The position numbers were made by a program, and so were the translations under genes. Under the pieces are notes generated by a model. That model was given only the letters and a program-made list of their open reading frames with translations. It was not told where the DNA came from and ran no database searches. 5,064 bases of DNA from Thermoflexales bacterium (lineage in GTDB: Bacteria > Chloroflexota > Anaerolineae > B4-G1 > SLSP01): the NCBI GenBank assembly GCA_007130345.1, contig SLSP01000030.1:1-5064 (forward strand). Reading direction: 5' to 3'. Positions 1 through 4,831 of the stretch are shown here, piece after piece; positions within the stretch are counted from its first letter, which is position 1, and every line of letters begins with the position of its first letter.

Positions 1-582
1 AGGACCTTCAAGTCCCTGTTGTGCTCGGAATTTGCTAAAGTATTTGGGTTTCGACCTTATTCCGCCCAACAGCTACGAGAAGAGATTTTGAGTCTCTTAA
101 CGCTTAAAAACATAAAAGCTAACAAAGAGGTTAGGCAAGATTTTGCTTTTCTCCATAGCACCGAAATCTCAAGGCTAAATGAATGGTTACGCCACGAAGA
201 CGATATGAAGCTGTGGCAGACTTTCGTTGATCTCTATACTTCCACTGATGATAGAGAAAGGCTCACCCATTTTGTCGATGTAATTACGGAATACTTGAAA
301 GCACGGGGGTCTGAGAGTTATTTCACTCCACCAATGCTCACATTTTGGCTTGCTTACTATGACCCTGCGAGAGAGGTTTTCTTTAAGCCACAGTCTACGA
401 CAGAATTCTATCAGAAATATGGCGAGATAGCTCCTTCTGGAGGTGTAGTAGATCGTTATTTACAATTTCGACAAGATGCGATGAAAATTCAAGCTGATCT
501 TGAGAGTATTGGTATGAATAATGTAAACATGCTCGATGTTCAAGGTTTTGTGTGGGTTATCGGGACTGGTTATGCTTGGTAG
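1..582 (+). CDS. Unknown protein, 3' part only, AT-rich, possible integron cassette gene
   Basis: The frame is open from the first base to a TAG at 580-582, giving 193 residues. The true start lies outside the window or is the TTG at 19, and no convincing ribosome site precedes that TTG. The protein is mostly helical and soluble, with no signal peptide or membrane segment. It carries a block KPQSTTEFYQKYG (about residues 130-142), then a helix, then MLDVQGFVWVIG near the C-terminus. A 'kP..Y..Y......Y..f......dvdsFlW' pattern of this kind is familiar from regions preceding the catalytic parts of restriction-type ATPases and endonucleases such as McrB-like proteins; this resemblance is from memory and weak. 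The protein ends six residues after that motif, so it could be a stand-alone or truncated version. Its GC content (about 40%) is far below that of the genes to the right, and an attC-like half site follows, both of which suggest acquired DNA. No function can be assigned. Confidence 0.6.
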   Translation, partial: RTFKSLLCSEFAKVFGFRPYSAQQLREEILSLLTLKNIKANKEVRQDFAFLHSTEISRLNEWLRHEDDMKLWQTFVDLYTSTDDRERLTHFVDVITEYLKARGSESYFTPPMLTFWLAYYDPAREVFFKPQSTTEFYQKYGEIAPSGGVVDRYLQFRQDAMKIQADLESIGMNNVNMLDVQGFVWVIGTGYAW

Positions 583-621
583 TGTTTGCGCGCTTTATTC
601 ACTGATGTTTTTGGGGTGCCC

Positions 622-657
622 GCCTAACATCGCTTCCACCCGACGCCGCTTCGCGGC
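622..657 (+). other. attC-like half site (integron recombination site, 3' half missing)
   Basis: The site begins with GCCTAAC (622-628), which fits the R'' box consensus RYYYAAC. After a short spacer comes GACGCCGCTTCGCGGC (642-657), the same hairpin-tip sequence found in classical attC sites of aadA-type cassettes, with gccgc-ttc-gcggc as its self-complementary core. It starts 39 bp after the stop codon of the upstream ORF, where a cassette's attC belongs. The second half is not visible: no L' box and no R' box (GTTRRRY) mirror the left arm, because after gcggc the sequence becomes ctgctggcgaagg and the pairing stops. I therefore read it as a truncated or decayed attC. A chance GC-rich hairpin next to GCCTAAC is the alternative. 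Confidence 0.55.
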
Positions 658-714
658 CTGCTGGCGAAGGGGAAACGCGCACAAACAGGTCTGCGATTGA
701 AGGTTCTGCGCCGC

Positions 715-732
715 ACCCGCCGCGCGGCGGGT
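715..732. repeat. 18-nt perfect GC palindrome
   Basis: ACCCGCCG-CG-CGGCGGGT reads identically on both strands. It can form a very stable short hairpin or serve as a symmetric protein site. It is not followed by a T-run, so it is a poor terminator. It lies between the attC-like half site and the terminator-type hairpin. Role unknown. Confidence 0.6.
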
Positions 733-768
733 TATGCTGATCATTACCCGCCCCCTCCTCAACCCCCA

Positions 769-797
769 GGCCGGAAGCTCCTCAGCTTCCGGCCTTT
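769..797 (+). terminator. Strong hairpin with short T-tract, probable rho-independent terminator
   Basis: GGCCGGAAGCT (769-779) and AGCTTCCGGCC (784-794) form a perfect 11-bp stem closed by the 4-nt loop CCTC, followed by TTT at 795-797. The stem is long and GC-rich, but the T-run is short, so termination efficiency is uncertain. It would isolate the nuclease gene from transcription arriving from the AT-rich ORF. The palindrome is symmetric and could also act from the other strand, although no A-run helps there. Confidence 0.55.
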
Positions 798-817
798 ACG
801 TTGCCCCGCCTTGCCCC

Positions 818-846
818 TTGCCCTTCCTTCCATCTTGCCTTATACT
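818..846 (+). promoter_or_regulatory. Weak candidate sigma70 promoter
   Basis: TTGCCC (818-823) and TATACT (841-846) are spaced by 17 bp, matching the -35 consensus at 4 of 6 and the -10 consensus at 5 of 6. It lies just after the terminator-type hairpin and would give a leader of roughly 290 nt before the nuclease start. That leader would carry the 995-1065 hairpin. The sequence is pyrimidine-rich, so a chance match is quite possible. Confidence 0.25.
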
Positions 847-934
847 TACCCTGTTACAAAACATAACCAGCCCCGCCCCCGGCGACGAGGGCTTTGGAGC
901 CTACTCATAAACCTGACCCGTTGCCGTGTTTTTG

Positions 935-958
935 ATACGCAATACGCAATACGCAATA
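935..958. repeat. Heptamer tandem repeat, (ATACGCA)x3 plus ATA
   Basis: Three exact copies of ATACGCA at 935-941, 942-948 and 949-955 are followed by a partial copy ATA. Similar CAATACG-type runs are a familiar sight in intergenic DNA of environmental genomes. It probably marks slippage-prone repeat DNA next to the larger dispersed element that follows. Confidence 0.75.
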
Positions 959-994
959 TAATTATTCGCAATACCGCAAAAATCACCCTGTTTG

Positions 995-1065
995 GGACAC
1001 AGATGAACACAGATTTCACGGATAAAACCAAAAAAATCCGTGTTTTTCCGTGTAAATCCGTGTCC
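995..1065. repeat. Long imperfect inverted repeat (hairpin-type dispersed element)
   Basis: The left arm (995-1023) and the right arm (1036-1065) are imperfect reverse complements around a 12-nt A-rich loop (1024-1035). Both arms start from GGACAC-GAT blocks and end at CACGGAT next to the loop. Each arm also repeats short 'cacagat' or 'ccgtgt' words in tandem. The build (A-rich centre, arms of repeated hexamers) resembles short non-autonomous dispersed repeats common between genes in Chloroflexota and other environmental genomes; that family link is from memory. If transcribed it would form a hairpin in the nuclease leader. The outer part of the right arm belongs to the 33-nt sequence repeated in inverted orientation at 4791-4823. 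Confidence 0.65.
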
Positions 1066-1082
1066 TTGCTTGAGATCAACCG
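1050..1082 (+). repeat. Left copy of the 33-nt inverted repeat flanking the module
   Basis: This 33-nt stretch begins GTGTAAATCCGTGTCC and ends GATCAACCG. Its reverse complement is present at 4791-4823 with 31 of 33 positions identical; the two differences are G/A changes at 1068 and 1074. The copy ends 63 bp before the nuclease start codon. Together the two copies bracket the whole nuclease-kinase module. Confidence 0.8.
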
Positions 1083-1136
1083 GGGAACTCTTCTTGTCAC
1101 AGGGTTAGTTTTGTGCTACTGCAATTATTCCCCATT

Positions 1137-1141
1137 GGAGG
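1137..1141 (+). promoter_or_regulatory. Ribosome binding site that sets the nuclease start
   Basis: GGAGG lies 4 nt before the ATG at 1146. It supports that ATG over the upstream in-frame GTG at 1113, which has no such site and would add eleven residues (VLLQLFPIGGC) that do not belong to the NYN fold. The spacing is slightly short but usable. Confidence 0.65.
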
Positions 1142-1145
1142 GTGT

Positions 1146-3083
1146 ATGGAATCATCCCAAGTTGCAGTTTTCTTTGATTTTGAGAACGTCGCCATCACGG
1201 CGGAGGAAGTCTACGGACGCTTCGATCTCGGCGCGATTATGACGGCGGCAGAACAGTGGGGACGCTGCACCATCCGCCGCGCCTACTGCGATTGGACCGG
1301 CTTCGAGAGCTATCAGCAAGACCTCATCGAGCACTCGGTGGAGCTGACGCAGCTTTTCCGCTACAGCGCGCGCCACCGCAAGAACGCCGCCGATATCCAG
1401 ATGGTGGTGGACGCGCTGGAAGCCGCCTTCGCGCACCCCGAAATCGCCACGTTTGTGCTGGTCACGGGGGATAGCGACTTCAGCGCGGTGGCCCGCAAGC
1501 TCCGCGCCTACGGGAAAATCGTGGTGGGGATGGGCTTGCGCCAGTCCACCAGCGAGGTGCTGGTCAAGGCGTGTGACCACTTCGTGCTCTACGACACCCT
1601 CATCGAACCGGACACGCGCACGGCGGCCCATCGGCTGGAACGGGCGCGGCTGCTGCTCCTGGGCGCGATGCGCACCCTGCTGCCCCAGGTCGAAACCGAT
1701 GTCGTCAACGCCAGCCAGCTTAAGGTGATGATGCTCAAGATGGACGCGGCTTTCAATGAGGCGGAACTGGGCTACCGGCAATTCCGCAATTTTCTGGAAG
1801 CGCAGTCCGATCTCGTCGATCTGAAGATGGAGGACAAGGTGCTCTGGGTCGCCCTCAAGCCCTCGGCAGAGTTGGCCCCCTACCAGGACGAGATGCTGAC
1901 CTATCGCGTCACCTTCAGCGCGGCGGGCCTGCGGCTGATGGACCCGCACACGCGCACGGGCATCCTGCAAGACCTCTACCACCTCCTCCGTGACGCGCCC
2001 GCAACTTACACGCTAGGGCGCGCGGTGCTGCAACTCAAGGCGCAATACGACGCGGACAACGTGCTCCGCTCCCGCGAAGAGGTGCAGGACGTGGTGCGGC
2101 TTATGAAGTACCCGGACGTCTTCCGCGATCCGCCCCAATCGTGGCAACTGGATCACCTGACGTTGCAGCCGGGCCTGACGGCCCAGGACTTCGTCGATCA
2201 CTGCGAGTGCGCCTATCTGATGGCGCTCATCGAGAAGAACATCACCATCCAACCCGACCTGCTGGCGCTGCTCATCTTCGGCACGCTCGATCAGGAAGCC
2301 CGCGTCGAGCGGTTGGCAGACATCGCCCAACGCACCTATGCCGGGAAATCCGCCGGCCGCCCCGTGACCGACTGCGCCGCCAGCGATTGGCGCGCGGACT
2401 TCCAGGCCCCGCTTCTGCAAGAGGTGTTGCGCGATCTGGACGCCATCACGCTGGAGGACGCGCCGTCACTGGCGCGGGCCACGGAGTTGAACGACAAGGG
2501 GCTGCGCATCCGCACCACCGATTTCGAGCAGGCGCGGCTCTACTTTCTCCGCGCGGCGCGCATGATGTGCGAGTTGCTAGCGGCCAATGAGCCGGGGGCC
2601 AGCCGCTCGGATTTGGCGTGGTATCTGGCGAGCTACTGCGCGGCCAGCGCGGGGGCCTACTTCTTCCGCTTCGATTACACCCGCGCGGAGATGTACTATC
2701 TGGCCTTCTTCGTGCTGGCAAAAGAGACGGAGCCGGTGTGGGATAAGGTGCAACGCCTAGTGGAACCGCTGGTCTCCTTCTACTTCACCATCGCGGCTAA
2801 CCGCCACCAGGAAATGCTGGAGCATCCGCCGGGACGCACCCATCCCGCGCGCATCGCTATCGCGCTCTACATGCACCACAACCTCAACGTGCGCCAGGAG
2901 TGGCTGACGCTGGCACAGGAGATGTACGCGACCAATCCCGCCATAGCGCGGATGGTGATCCAGCGGTTAGAGGTCTTCGAGAACACGACGCAGATTCCCG
3001 GCGCGCGGGCCACGCGCGAGGCGTTCCAGGCCATCGCGGCAGAGTCCGGGGAGGCGGTTCAGAATCCCGGCAATCGCGGTTGA
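1146..3083 (+). CDS. NYN/LabA-type PIN-fold nuclease with LOTUS (OST-HTH) domain and helical C-terminal region
   Basis: The 645-aa cytosolic protein starts at the ATG behind GGAGG. Residues about 5-150 form a NYN (LabA/DUF88) PIN-like domain: FFDFEN (Asp11, Glu13, Asn14), KNAADIQMVVDALE (Asp83, Asp89), VTGDSDF (Asp109, Asp111) and KACDHF (Asp144). The metal-binding acidic residues expected for a nuclease are therefore kept. Residues about 165-237 match an OST-HTH/LOTUS domain (ASQLKVMMLKMDAAF, then the LGYRQFRNFLE pattern), a fold known to bind RNA. A possible second winged helix lies at about 270-325. From about 345 to 625 the chain is helix-rich, with aromatic segments reminiscent of TPR-like repeats, and I do not recognise a family. 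Ordinary bacterial LabA-like proteins are roughly 200-300 aa, so the C-terminus is unusually long. The likely role is RNA binding and cleavage or RNA surveillance; the substrate is unknown. The gene converges on the kinase operon. Confidence 0.85.
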   Translation: MESSQVAVFFDFENVAITAEEVYGRFDLGAIMTAAEQWGRCTIRRAYCDWTGFESYQQDLIEHSVELTQLFRYSARHRKNAADIQMVVDALEAAFAHPEIATFVLVTGDSDFSAVARKLRAYGKIVVGMGLRQSTSEVLVKACDHFVLYDTLIEPDTRTAAHRLERARLLLLGAMRTLLPQVETDVVNASQLKVMMLKMDAAFNEAELGYRQFRNFLEAQSDLVDLKMEDKVLWVALKPSAELAPYQDEMLTYRVTFSAAGLRLMDPHTRTGILQDLYHLLRDAPATYTLGRAVLQLKAQYDADNVLRSREEVQDVVRLMKYPDVFRDPPQSWQLDHLTLQPGLTAQDFVDHCECAYLMALIEKNITIQPDLLALLIFGTLDQEARVERLADIAQRTYAGKSAGRPVTDCAASDWRADFQAPLLQEVLRDLDAITLEDAPSLARATELNDKGLRIRTTDFEQARLYFLRAARMMCELLAANEPGASRSDLAWYLASYCAASAGAYFFRFDYTRAEMYYLAFFVLAKETEPVWDKVQRLVEPLVSFYFTIAANRHQEMLEHPPGRTHPARIAIALYMHHNLNVRQEWLTLAQEMYATNPAIARMVIQRLEVFENTTQIPGARATREAFQAIAAESGEAVQNPGNRG

Positions 3084-3298
3084 GCGCCGAGGTGCATCAC
3101 GCCAGAAGCGGAGCAGATGCGCTTGAGTCGCGCCTGGACGTGGTCGATCCGGGAGGCATCGCGGATGGACAGCGTGCCCGCCGCCGAGATGGTGGTCTGC
3201 AAGTGGTAGATGCCCTGCTTGCCCGCCAGGGTCAGTTGATGCCCGCCATAAATCCGGGTGACGGTCAGCAGCGCCAGGCCGAGTTGCGCCTCCGCCAC
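3059..3298 (-). CDS. Small unknown protein, third gene of the kinase operon
   Basis: A 79-aa ORF with a GTG start at 3296-3298, chosen because the run of Gs at 3308-3313 (minus strand) sits 9 nt upstream. The TTG two codons earlier (3302-3304) is possible but too close to that site. Codon third positions are almost all G or C in this frame, as in the neighbouring genes, and the composition (Thr, Ile, Ser, His, Tyr, Gln spread throughout) looks like a real protein rather than a shadow. It has a short hydrophobic N-terminal stretch (LGLALLTV), then YGGHQLTLAGKQGIYHLQTTI and a basic helix (VQARLKRI). I do not recognise a family. It lies 24 bp after the kinase stop codon, in the same frame, and its last 25 bp overlap the end of the nuclease gene on the other strand. 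It could be a real small partner protein or a detached C-terminal extension of the kinase. Confidence 0.5.
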   Translation of the reverse strand: MAEAQLGLALLTVTRIYGGHQLTLAGKQGIYHLQTTISAAGTLSIRDASRIDHVQARLKRICSASGVMHLGAQPRLPGF

Positions 3299-3322
3299 CG
3301 CCAAAATCCCCCCTAGCGCGGG

Positions 3323-4006
3323 CTAACGCTCCCAGAGCGCGGCCTGTTCCACCGGGGGGAGGGCGTTGCTGTCGAAGAGCAGCCGGGTGCGCTTCCGCAC
3401 GTCCGCGCCCACGTCCGCGATGGGGCGGCTGCCATCCACCACCTGAATCTGCTGCCGCTGCTGCCTGAGCCACACAATGACGTCAAGGTAGTTGCGGCGC
3501 ACGCGCTTCAGGATGTCTTCCCGCTCGAAAATCTCGAAGTGGGACGCGCGCCCGGCGGCGATGCGATCCAGGCACACGCGCACCGGCGCGTCCAGAAAGA
3601 AGGTCACATCGGGGATCAGGCAGGGCGCGTGGAGGTGGTCGATCCACTGCAACTCGGCGGCATCGAGGCTGAGGGCCTGATACGCGAACGAGGACAGGTA
3701 ATAGCGATCCATAAGGACCCACTCGCCGGCGCGCAGACGATCCGCCACGCCGCCCGGCGCGTAGAGGTGATCCAGGCGGTCGGCAGAAAAGAGCGCGGCC
3801 AGGGTCTTGCCGTCCAGGGCGAAGCGTCTGGCGAGGAAGGGGCGGATGAAGACGCCCGCCGCGCCGGGGGTCGGCTCGCGGGTTACGTAGACGCGGAGGC
3901 CCCGGTGACGCAGCCATTGGGCCAGTCGGGGGGCTTGGGTGGACGTTCCCGAACCGTCCAGCCCTTCCATCACGATCAGCTTGCCGGGGCCGGGATTCGG
4001 CTGCAC
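3323..4006 (-). CDS. tmk: Thymidylate kinase (dTMP kinase) family protein with P-loop Lys replaced by Thr
   Basis: The 227-aa protein starts at a GTG (4004-4006) behind GGAG (9-nt spacing) and has the usual length of the family, which phosphorylates dTMP to dTDP with ATP. Motifs in order: VMEGLDGSGTSTQ P-loop (residues 12-24), TREP (42-45), LFSADRLDHLY (72-82), LMDRYYLSSFAYQ with the catalytic-type Asp100 and Arg101 (98-110), PDVTFFLDAPVRVCLDRI (132-149) and a LID-like RASHFEIFERED segment (153-164). The family consensus GxDGxGKxTQ has Lys where this protein has Thr21 (codon ACG at 3944-3946, one base from AAG). My memory is that some annotated TMKs carry Thr here, so activity may be retained, but this cannot be settled from sequence. 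It follows the pseudokinase gene by 3 bp in the same frame, so co-translation is likely. Confidence 0.85.
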   Translation of the reverse strand: MQPNPGPGKLIVMEGLDGSGTSTQAPRLAQWLRHRGLRVYVTREPTPGAAGVFIRPFLARRFALDGKTLAALFSADRLDHLYAPGGVADRLRAGEWVLMDRYYLSSFAYQALSLDAAELQWIDHLHAPCLIPDVTFFLDAPVRVCLDRIAAGRASHFEIFEREDILKRVRRNYLDVIVWLRQQRQQIQVVDGSRPIADVGADVRKRTRLLFDSNALPPVEQAALWER

Positions 4007-4009
4007 GCG

Positions 4010-4678
4010 CTAATGCTCCAGCCCTAGCGCGATGATGGCCTCGCGGCACAGCCGGTGGATGCTGGCCCCCGGCTGATTGCCGTCGATGACCAGCACCTCG
4101 TGCCCCCACGCCCGGCAACGCGCGATGGCGGCGTGATAAGCCGCGCGATCTCGCTCGTACTGGCTCTGTAACGCGGGGTCGGCAGCCACCTCCGCGCCCT
4201 CGCGCTCGCGGATACGCTGGAGGCAGCTTTCCACGGTGCTGTCGATGAAGATCACGCGGTCGGGCCAGGGGCAGAGCTGGTTGATGTCGCGCAGCCATTG
4301 GAGCGCGTCCAGCGGCGCGTCTGCCCCGAAGCGGCGCTCGGCGGCGGCCTGCACCTCGCGGCACTGGTAGGCGTAAGTGGAGAGCAGATAGCGGATGCCG
4401 AGCACGTAGACGCCGCGAGCCAGGTCTTCGAGCACGCCGCCGGCGCGGTGCAAGTGATCCATGCGGTCGGTCATAAAGAGCGCGGCCTTCGTAAACTCAT
4501 CCACCTTGAGGCGCCCGCTCAACACCAGGCGGAGTTGCGCCCCGAAGGGGCCATCGGTTGGCTCGCGGGTCACGTCGGCCACCAGCCCCTCGCCGCGCAG
4601 CCAGTTGCCCAAATCGCCGGCCTGATCGGCCAGCACCTCGCTGTCCACCCCCTCAAGAACGATGAATCGACCTGCCAT
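4010..4678 (-). CDS. Thymidylate-kinase-like pseudokinase (P-loop and catalytic Asp lost)
   Basis: The 222-aa protein starts at the ATG at 4676-4678. A further upstream ATG in frame (near 4750) would add 24 residues, but it lies inside the promoter and is rejected. The TMK fold is clear: FIVLEGVD (5-12), VTREPTDGPFG (36-46), TKAALFMTDRMDHLHRAGGV (63-82), RYLLSTYAYQ (96-105), WPDRVIFIDSTVESCLQRI (138-156) and a C-terminal VLVIDGNQP (195-203). The Walker A loop is gone: GVDSEVLADQ (10-19) replaces GxDGxGKxTQ, with neither the glycines nor the Lys. The DR(Y/H) catalytic motif reads IRY (Ile95 for Asp). Residues that shape the nucleotide-monophosphate pocket (REP, DR) remain. It therefore probably binds or senses nucleotide, or pairs with the adjacent kinase, rather than catalysing phosphoryl transfer. 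It is the first gene of the operon. Confidence 0.8.
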   Translation of the reverse strand: MAGRFIVLEGVDSEVLADQAGDLGNWLRGEGLVADVTREPTDGPFGAQLRLVLSGRLKVDEFTKAALFMTDRMDHLHRAGGVLEDLARGVYVLGIRYLLSTYAYQCREVQAAAERRFGADAPLDALQWLRDINQLCPWPDRVIFIDSTVESCLQRIREREGAEVAADPALQSQYERDRAAYHAAIARCRAWGHEVLVIDGNQPGASIHRLCREAIIALGLEH

Positions 4679-4686
4679 GCGGTTAT

Positions 4687-4692
4687 CTCCTC
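4687..4692 (-). promoter_or_regulatory. Ribosome binding site of the pseudokinase gene
   Basis: GAGGAG on the minus strand, 8 nt before the ATG at 4676-4678. It fixes that start over the longer in-frame alternative that begins near 4750. Confidence 0.7.
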
Positions 4693-4748
4693 GGCTTGCA
4701 CTGTATGCGGTTGGGATTGGGCACGCAGTCCGCGTCCCAGACGAGGCC

Positions 4749-4777
4749 ATTATACCTTAGCCGCGTTCCCTTGCCAA
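4749..4777 (-). promoter_or_regulatory. Strong sigma70-type promoter of the kinase operon
   Basis: On the minus strand TTGGCA (4777 to 4772) and TATAAT (4754 to 4749) are spaced by exactly 17 bp. The -10 is a perfect consensus and the -35 matches 5 of 6. Transcription should start near 4742, leaving a leader of about 60 nt before the pseudokinase ATG. The right copy of the 33-nt repeat begins 14 bp upstream of the -35 box, where a regulator could bind. No clear operator is visible. Confidence 0.75.
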
Positions 4778-4790
4778 TTTCCCCGTGCTT

Positions 4791-4823
4791 CGGTTGATTT
4801 CAAGTAAGGACACGGATTTACAC
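4791..4823 (-). repeat. Right copy of the 33-nt inverted repeat flanking the module
   Basis: The reverse complement of the 1050-1082 sequence with 31 of 33 matches, starting CGGTTGATTT and ending GGATTTACAC on the plus strand. The copies face each other about 3.7 kb apart. Beyond the 33 nt the similarity decays but both sides continue with A/T-rich 'aaaaatccg'-type sequence, so the related region may be longer with gaps. Confidence 0.8.
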
Positions 4824-4831
4824 AAAAGTCC

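Larger units (their letters stand above)
583..1145. other. Gene-free intergenic region rich in hairpins and repeats
   Basis: About 560 bp lie between the AT-rich ORF and the nuclease gene, and I see no credible gene in them. Open frames here read through low-complexity, pyrimidine-rich or repeat sequence and have no coding signature. In order the stretch holds an attC-like half site, an 18-nt perfect palindrome, an 11-bp stem terminator-type hairpin, a C/T-rich tract (about 801-840), a weak sigma70-like promoter, a heptamer tandem repeat, a long imperfect hairpin repeat and the left copy of the flanking inverted repeat. It looks like a junction where several short mobile or dispersed elements have accumulated. 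Confidence 0.7.

Noticed and set aside
935..1065. CRISPR-like array
   Set aside because: The repeats are 7-nt tandem units and a hairpin with diverged arms, without regularly sized unique spacers.
846..1100. An 84-codon minus-strand ORF over the repeat element
   Set aside because: Its protein is a translation of the repeat arms and tandem heptamers, with no coding signature.
1094..1122. TTGTCA as a -35 box for a promoter directly before the nuclease gene
   Set aside because: The -35 is reasonable, but no acceptable -10 hexamer lies 16-18 bp downstream (TACTGC at best), so I did not list it.
1113..1145. Upstream GTG start for the nuclease gene
   Set aside because: No ribosome site precedes it, and the GGAGG at 1137-1141 points to the ATG at 1146, where the NYN fold begins within a few residues.
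697..1242. A 181-codon plus-strand ORF covering the hairpin region and running into the nuclease start
   Set aside because: It reads through the terminator hairpin, a C/T-rich tract and the dispersed repeat, has no ribosome site or protein-like composition, and overlaps the well-supported nuclease start in another frame.
1152..1982. Long minus-strand ORF opposite the nuclease domains
   Set aside because: It is a shadow of a GC-rich gene: rich in Arg, His, Gly and Val with no motifs, while the opposite strand carries clear NYN and LOTUS motifs.
3483..4364. Long minus-strand ORF spanning both kinase genes in another frame
   Set aside because: The protein is dominated by Arg, Pro, Gly and Ala, typical of an off-frame reading of GC-rich DNA, and the kinase motifs are in the other frame.
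4679..4750. Extended start for the pseudokinase adding 24 residues
   Set aside because: The upstream ATG falls within the -10 region of the promoter, so it would precede the expected transcript start. The GAGGAG site supports the ATG at 4676-4678.
4298..4807. Plus-strand ORF opposite the pseudokinase gene
   Set aside because: It crosses the minus-strand promoter and repeat and mirrors the kinase codons; no ribosome site or domain is visible.
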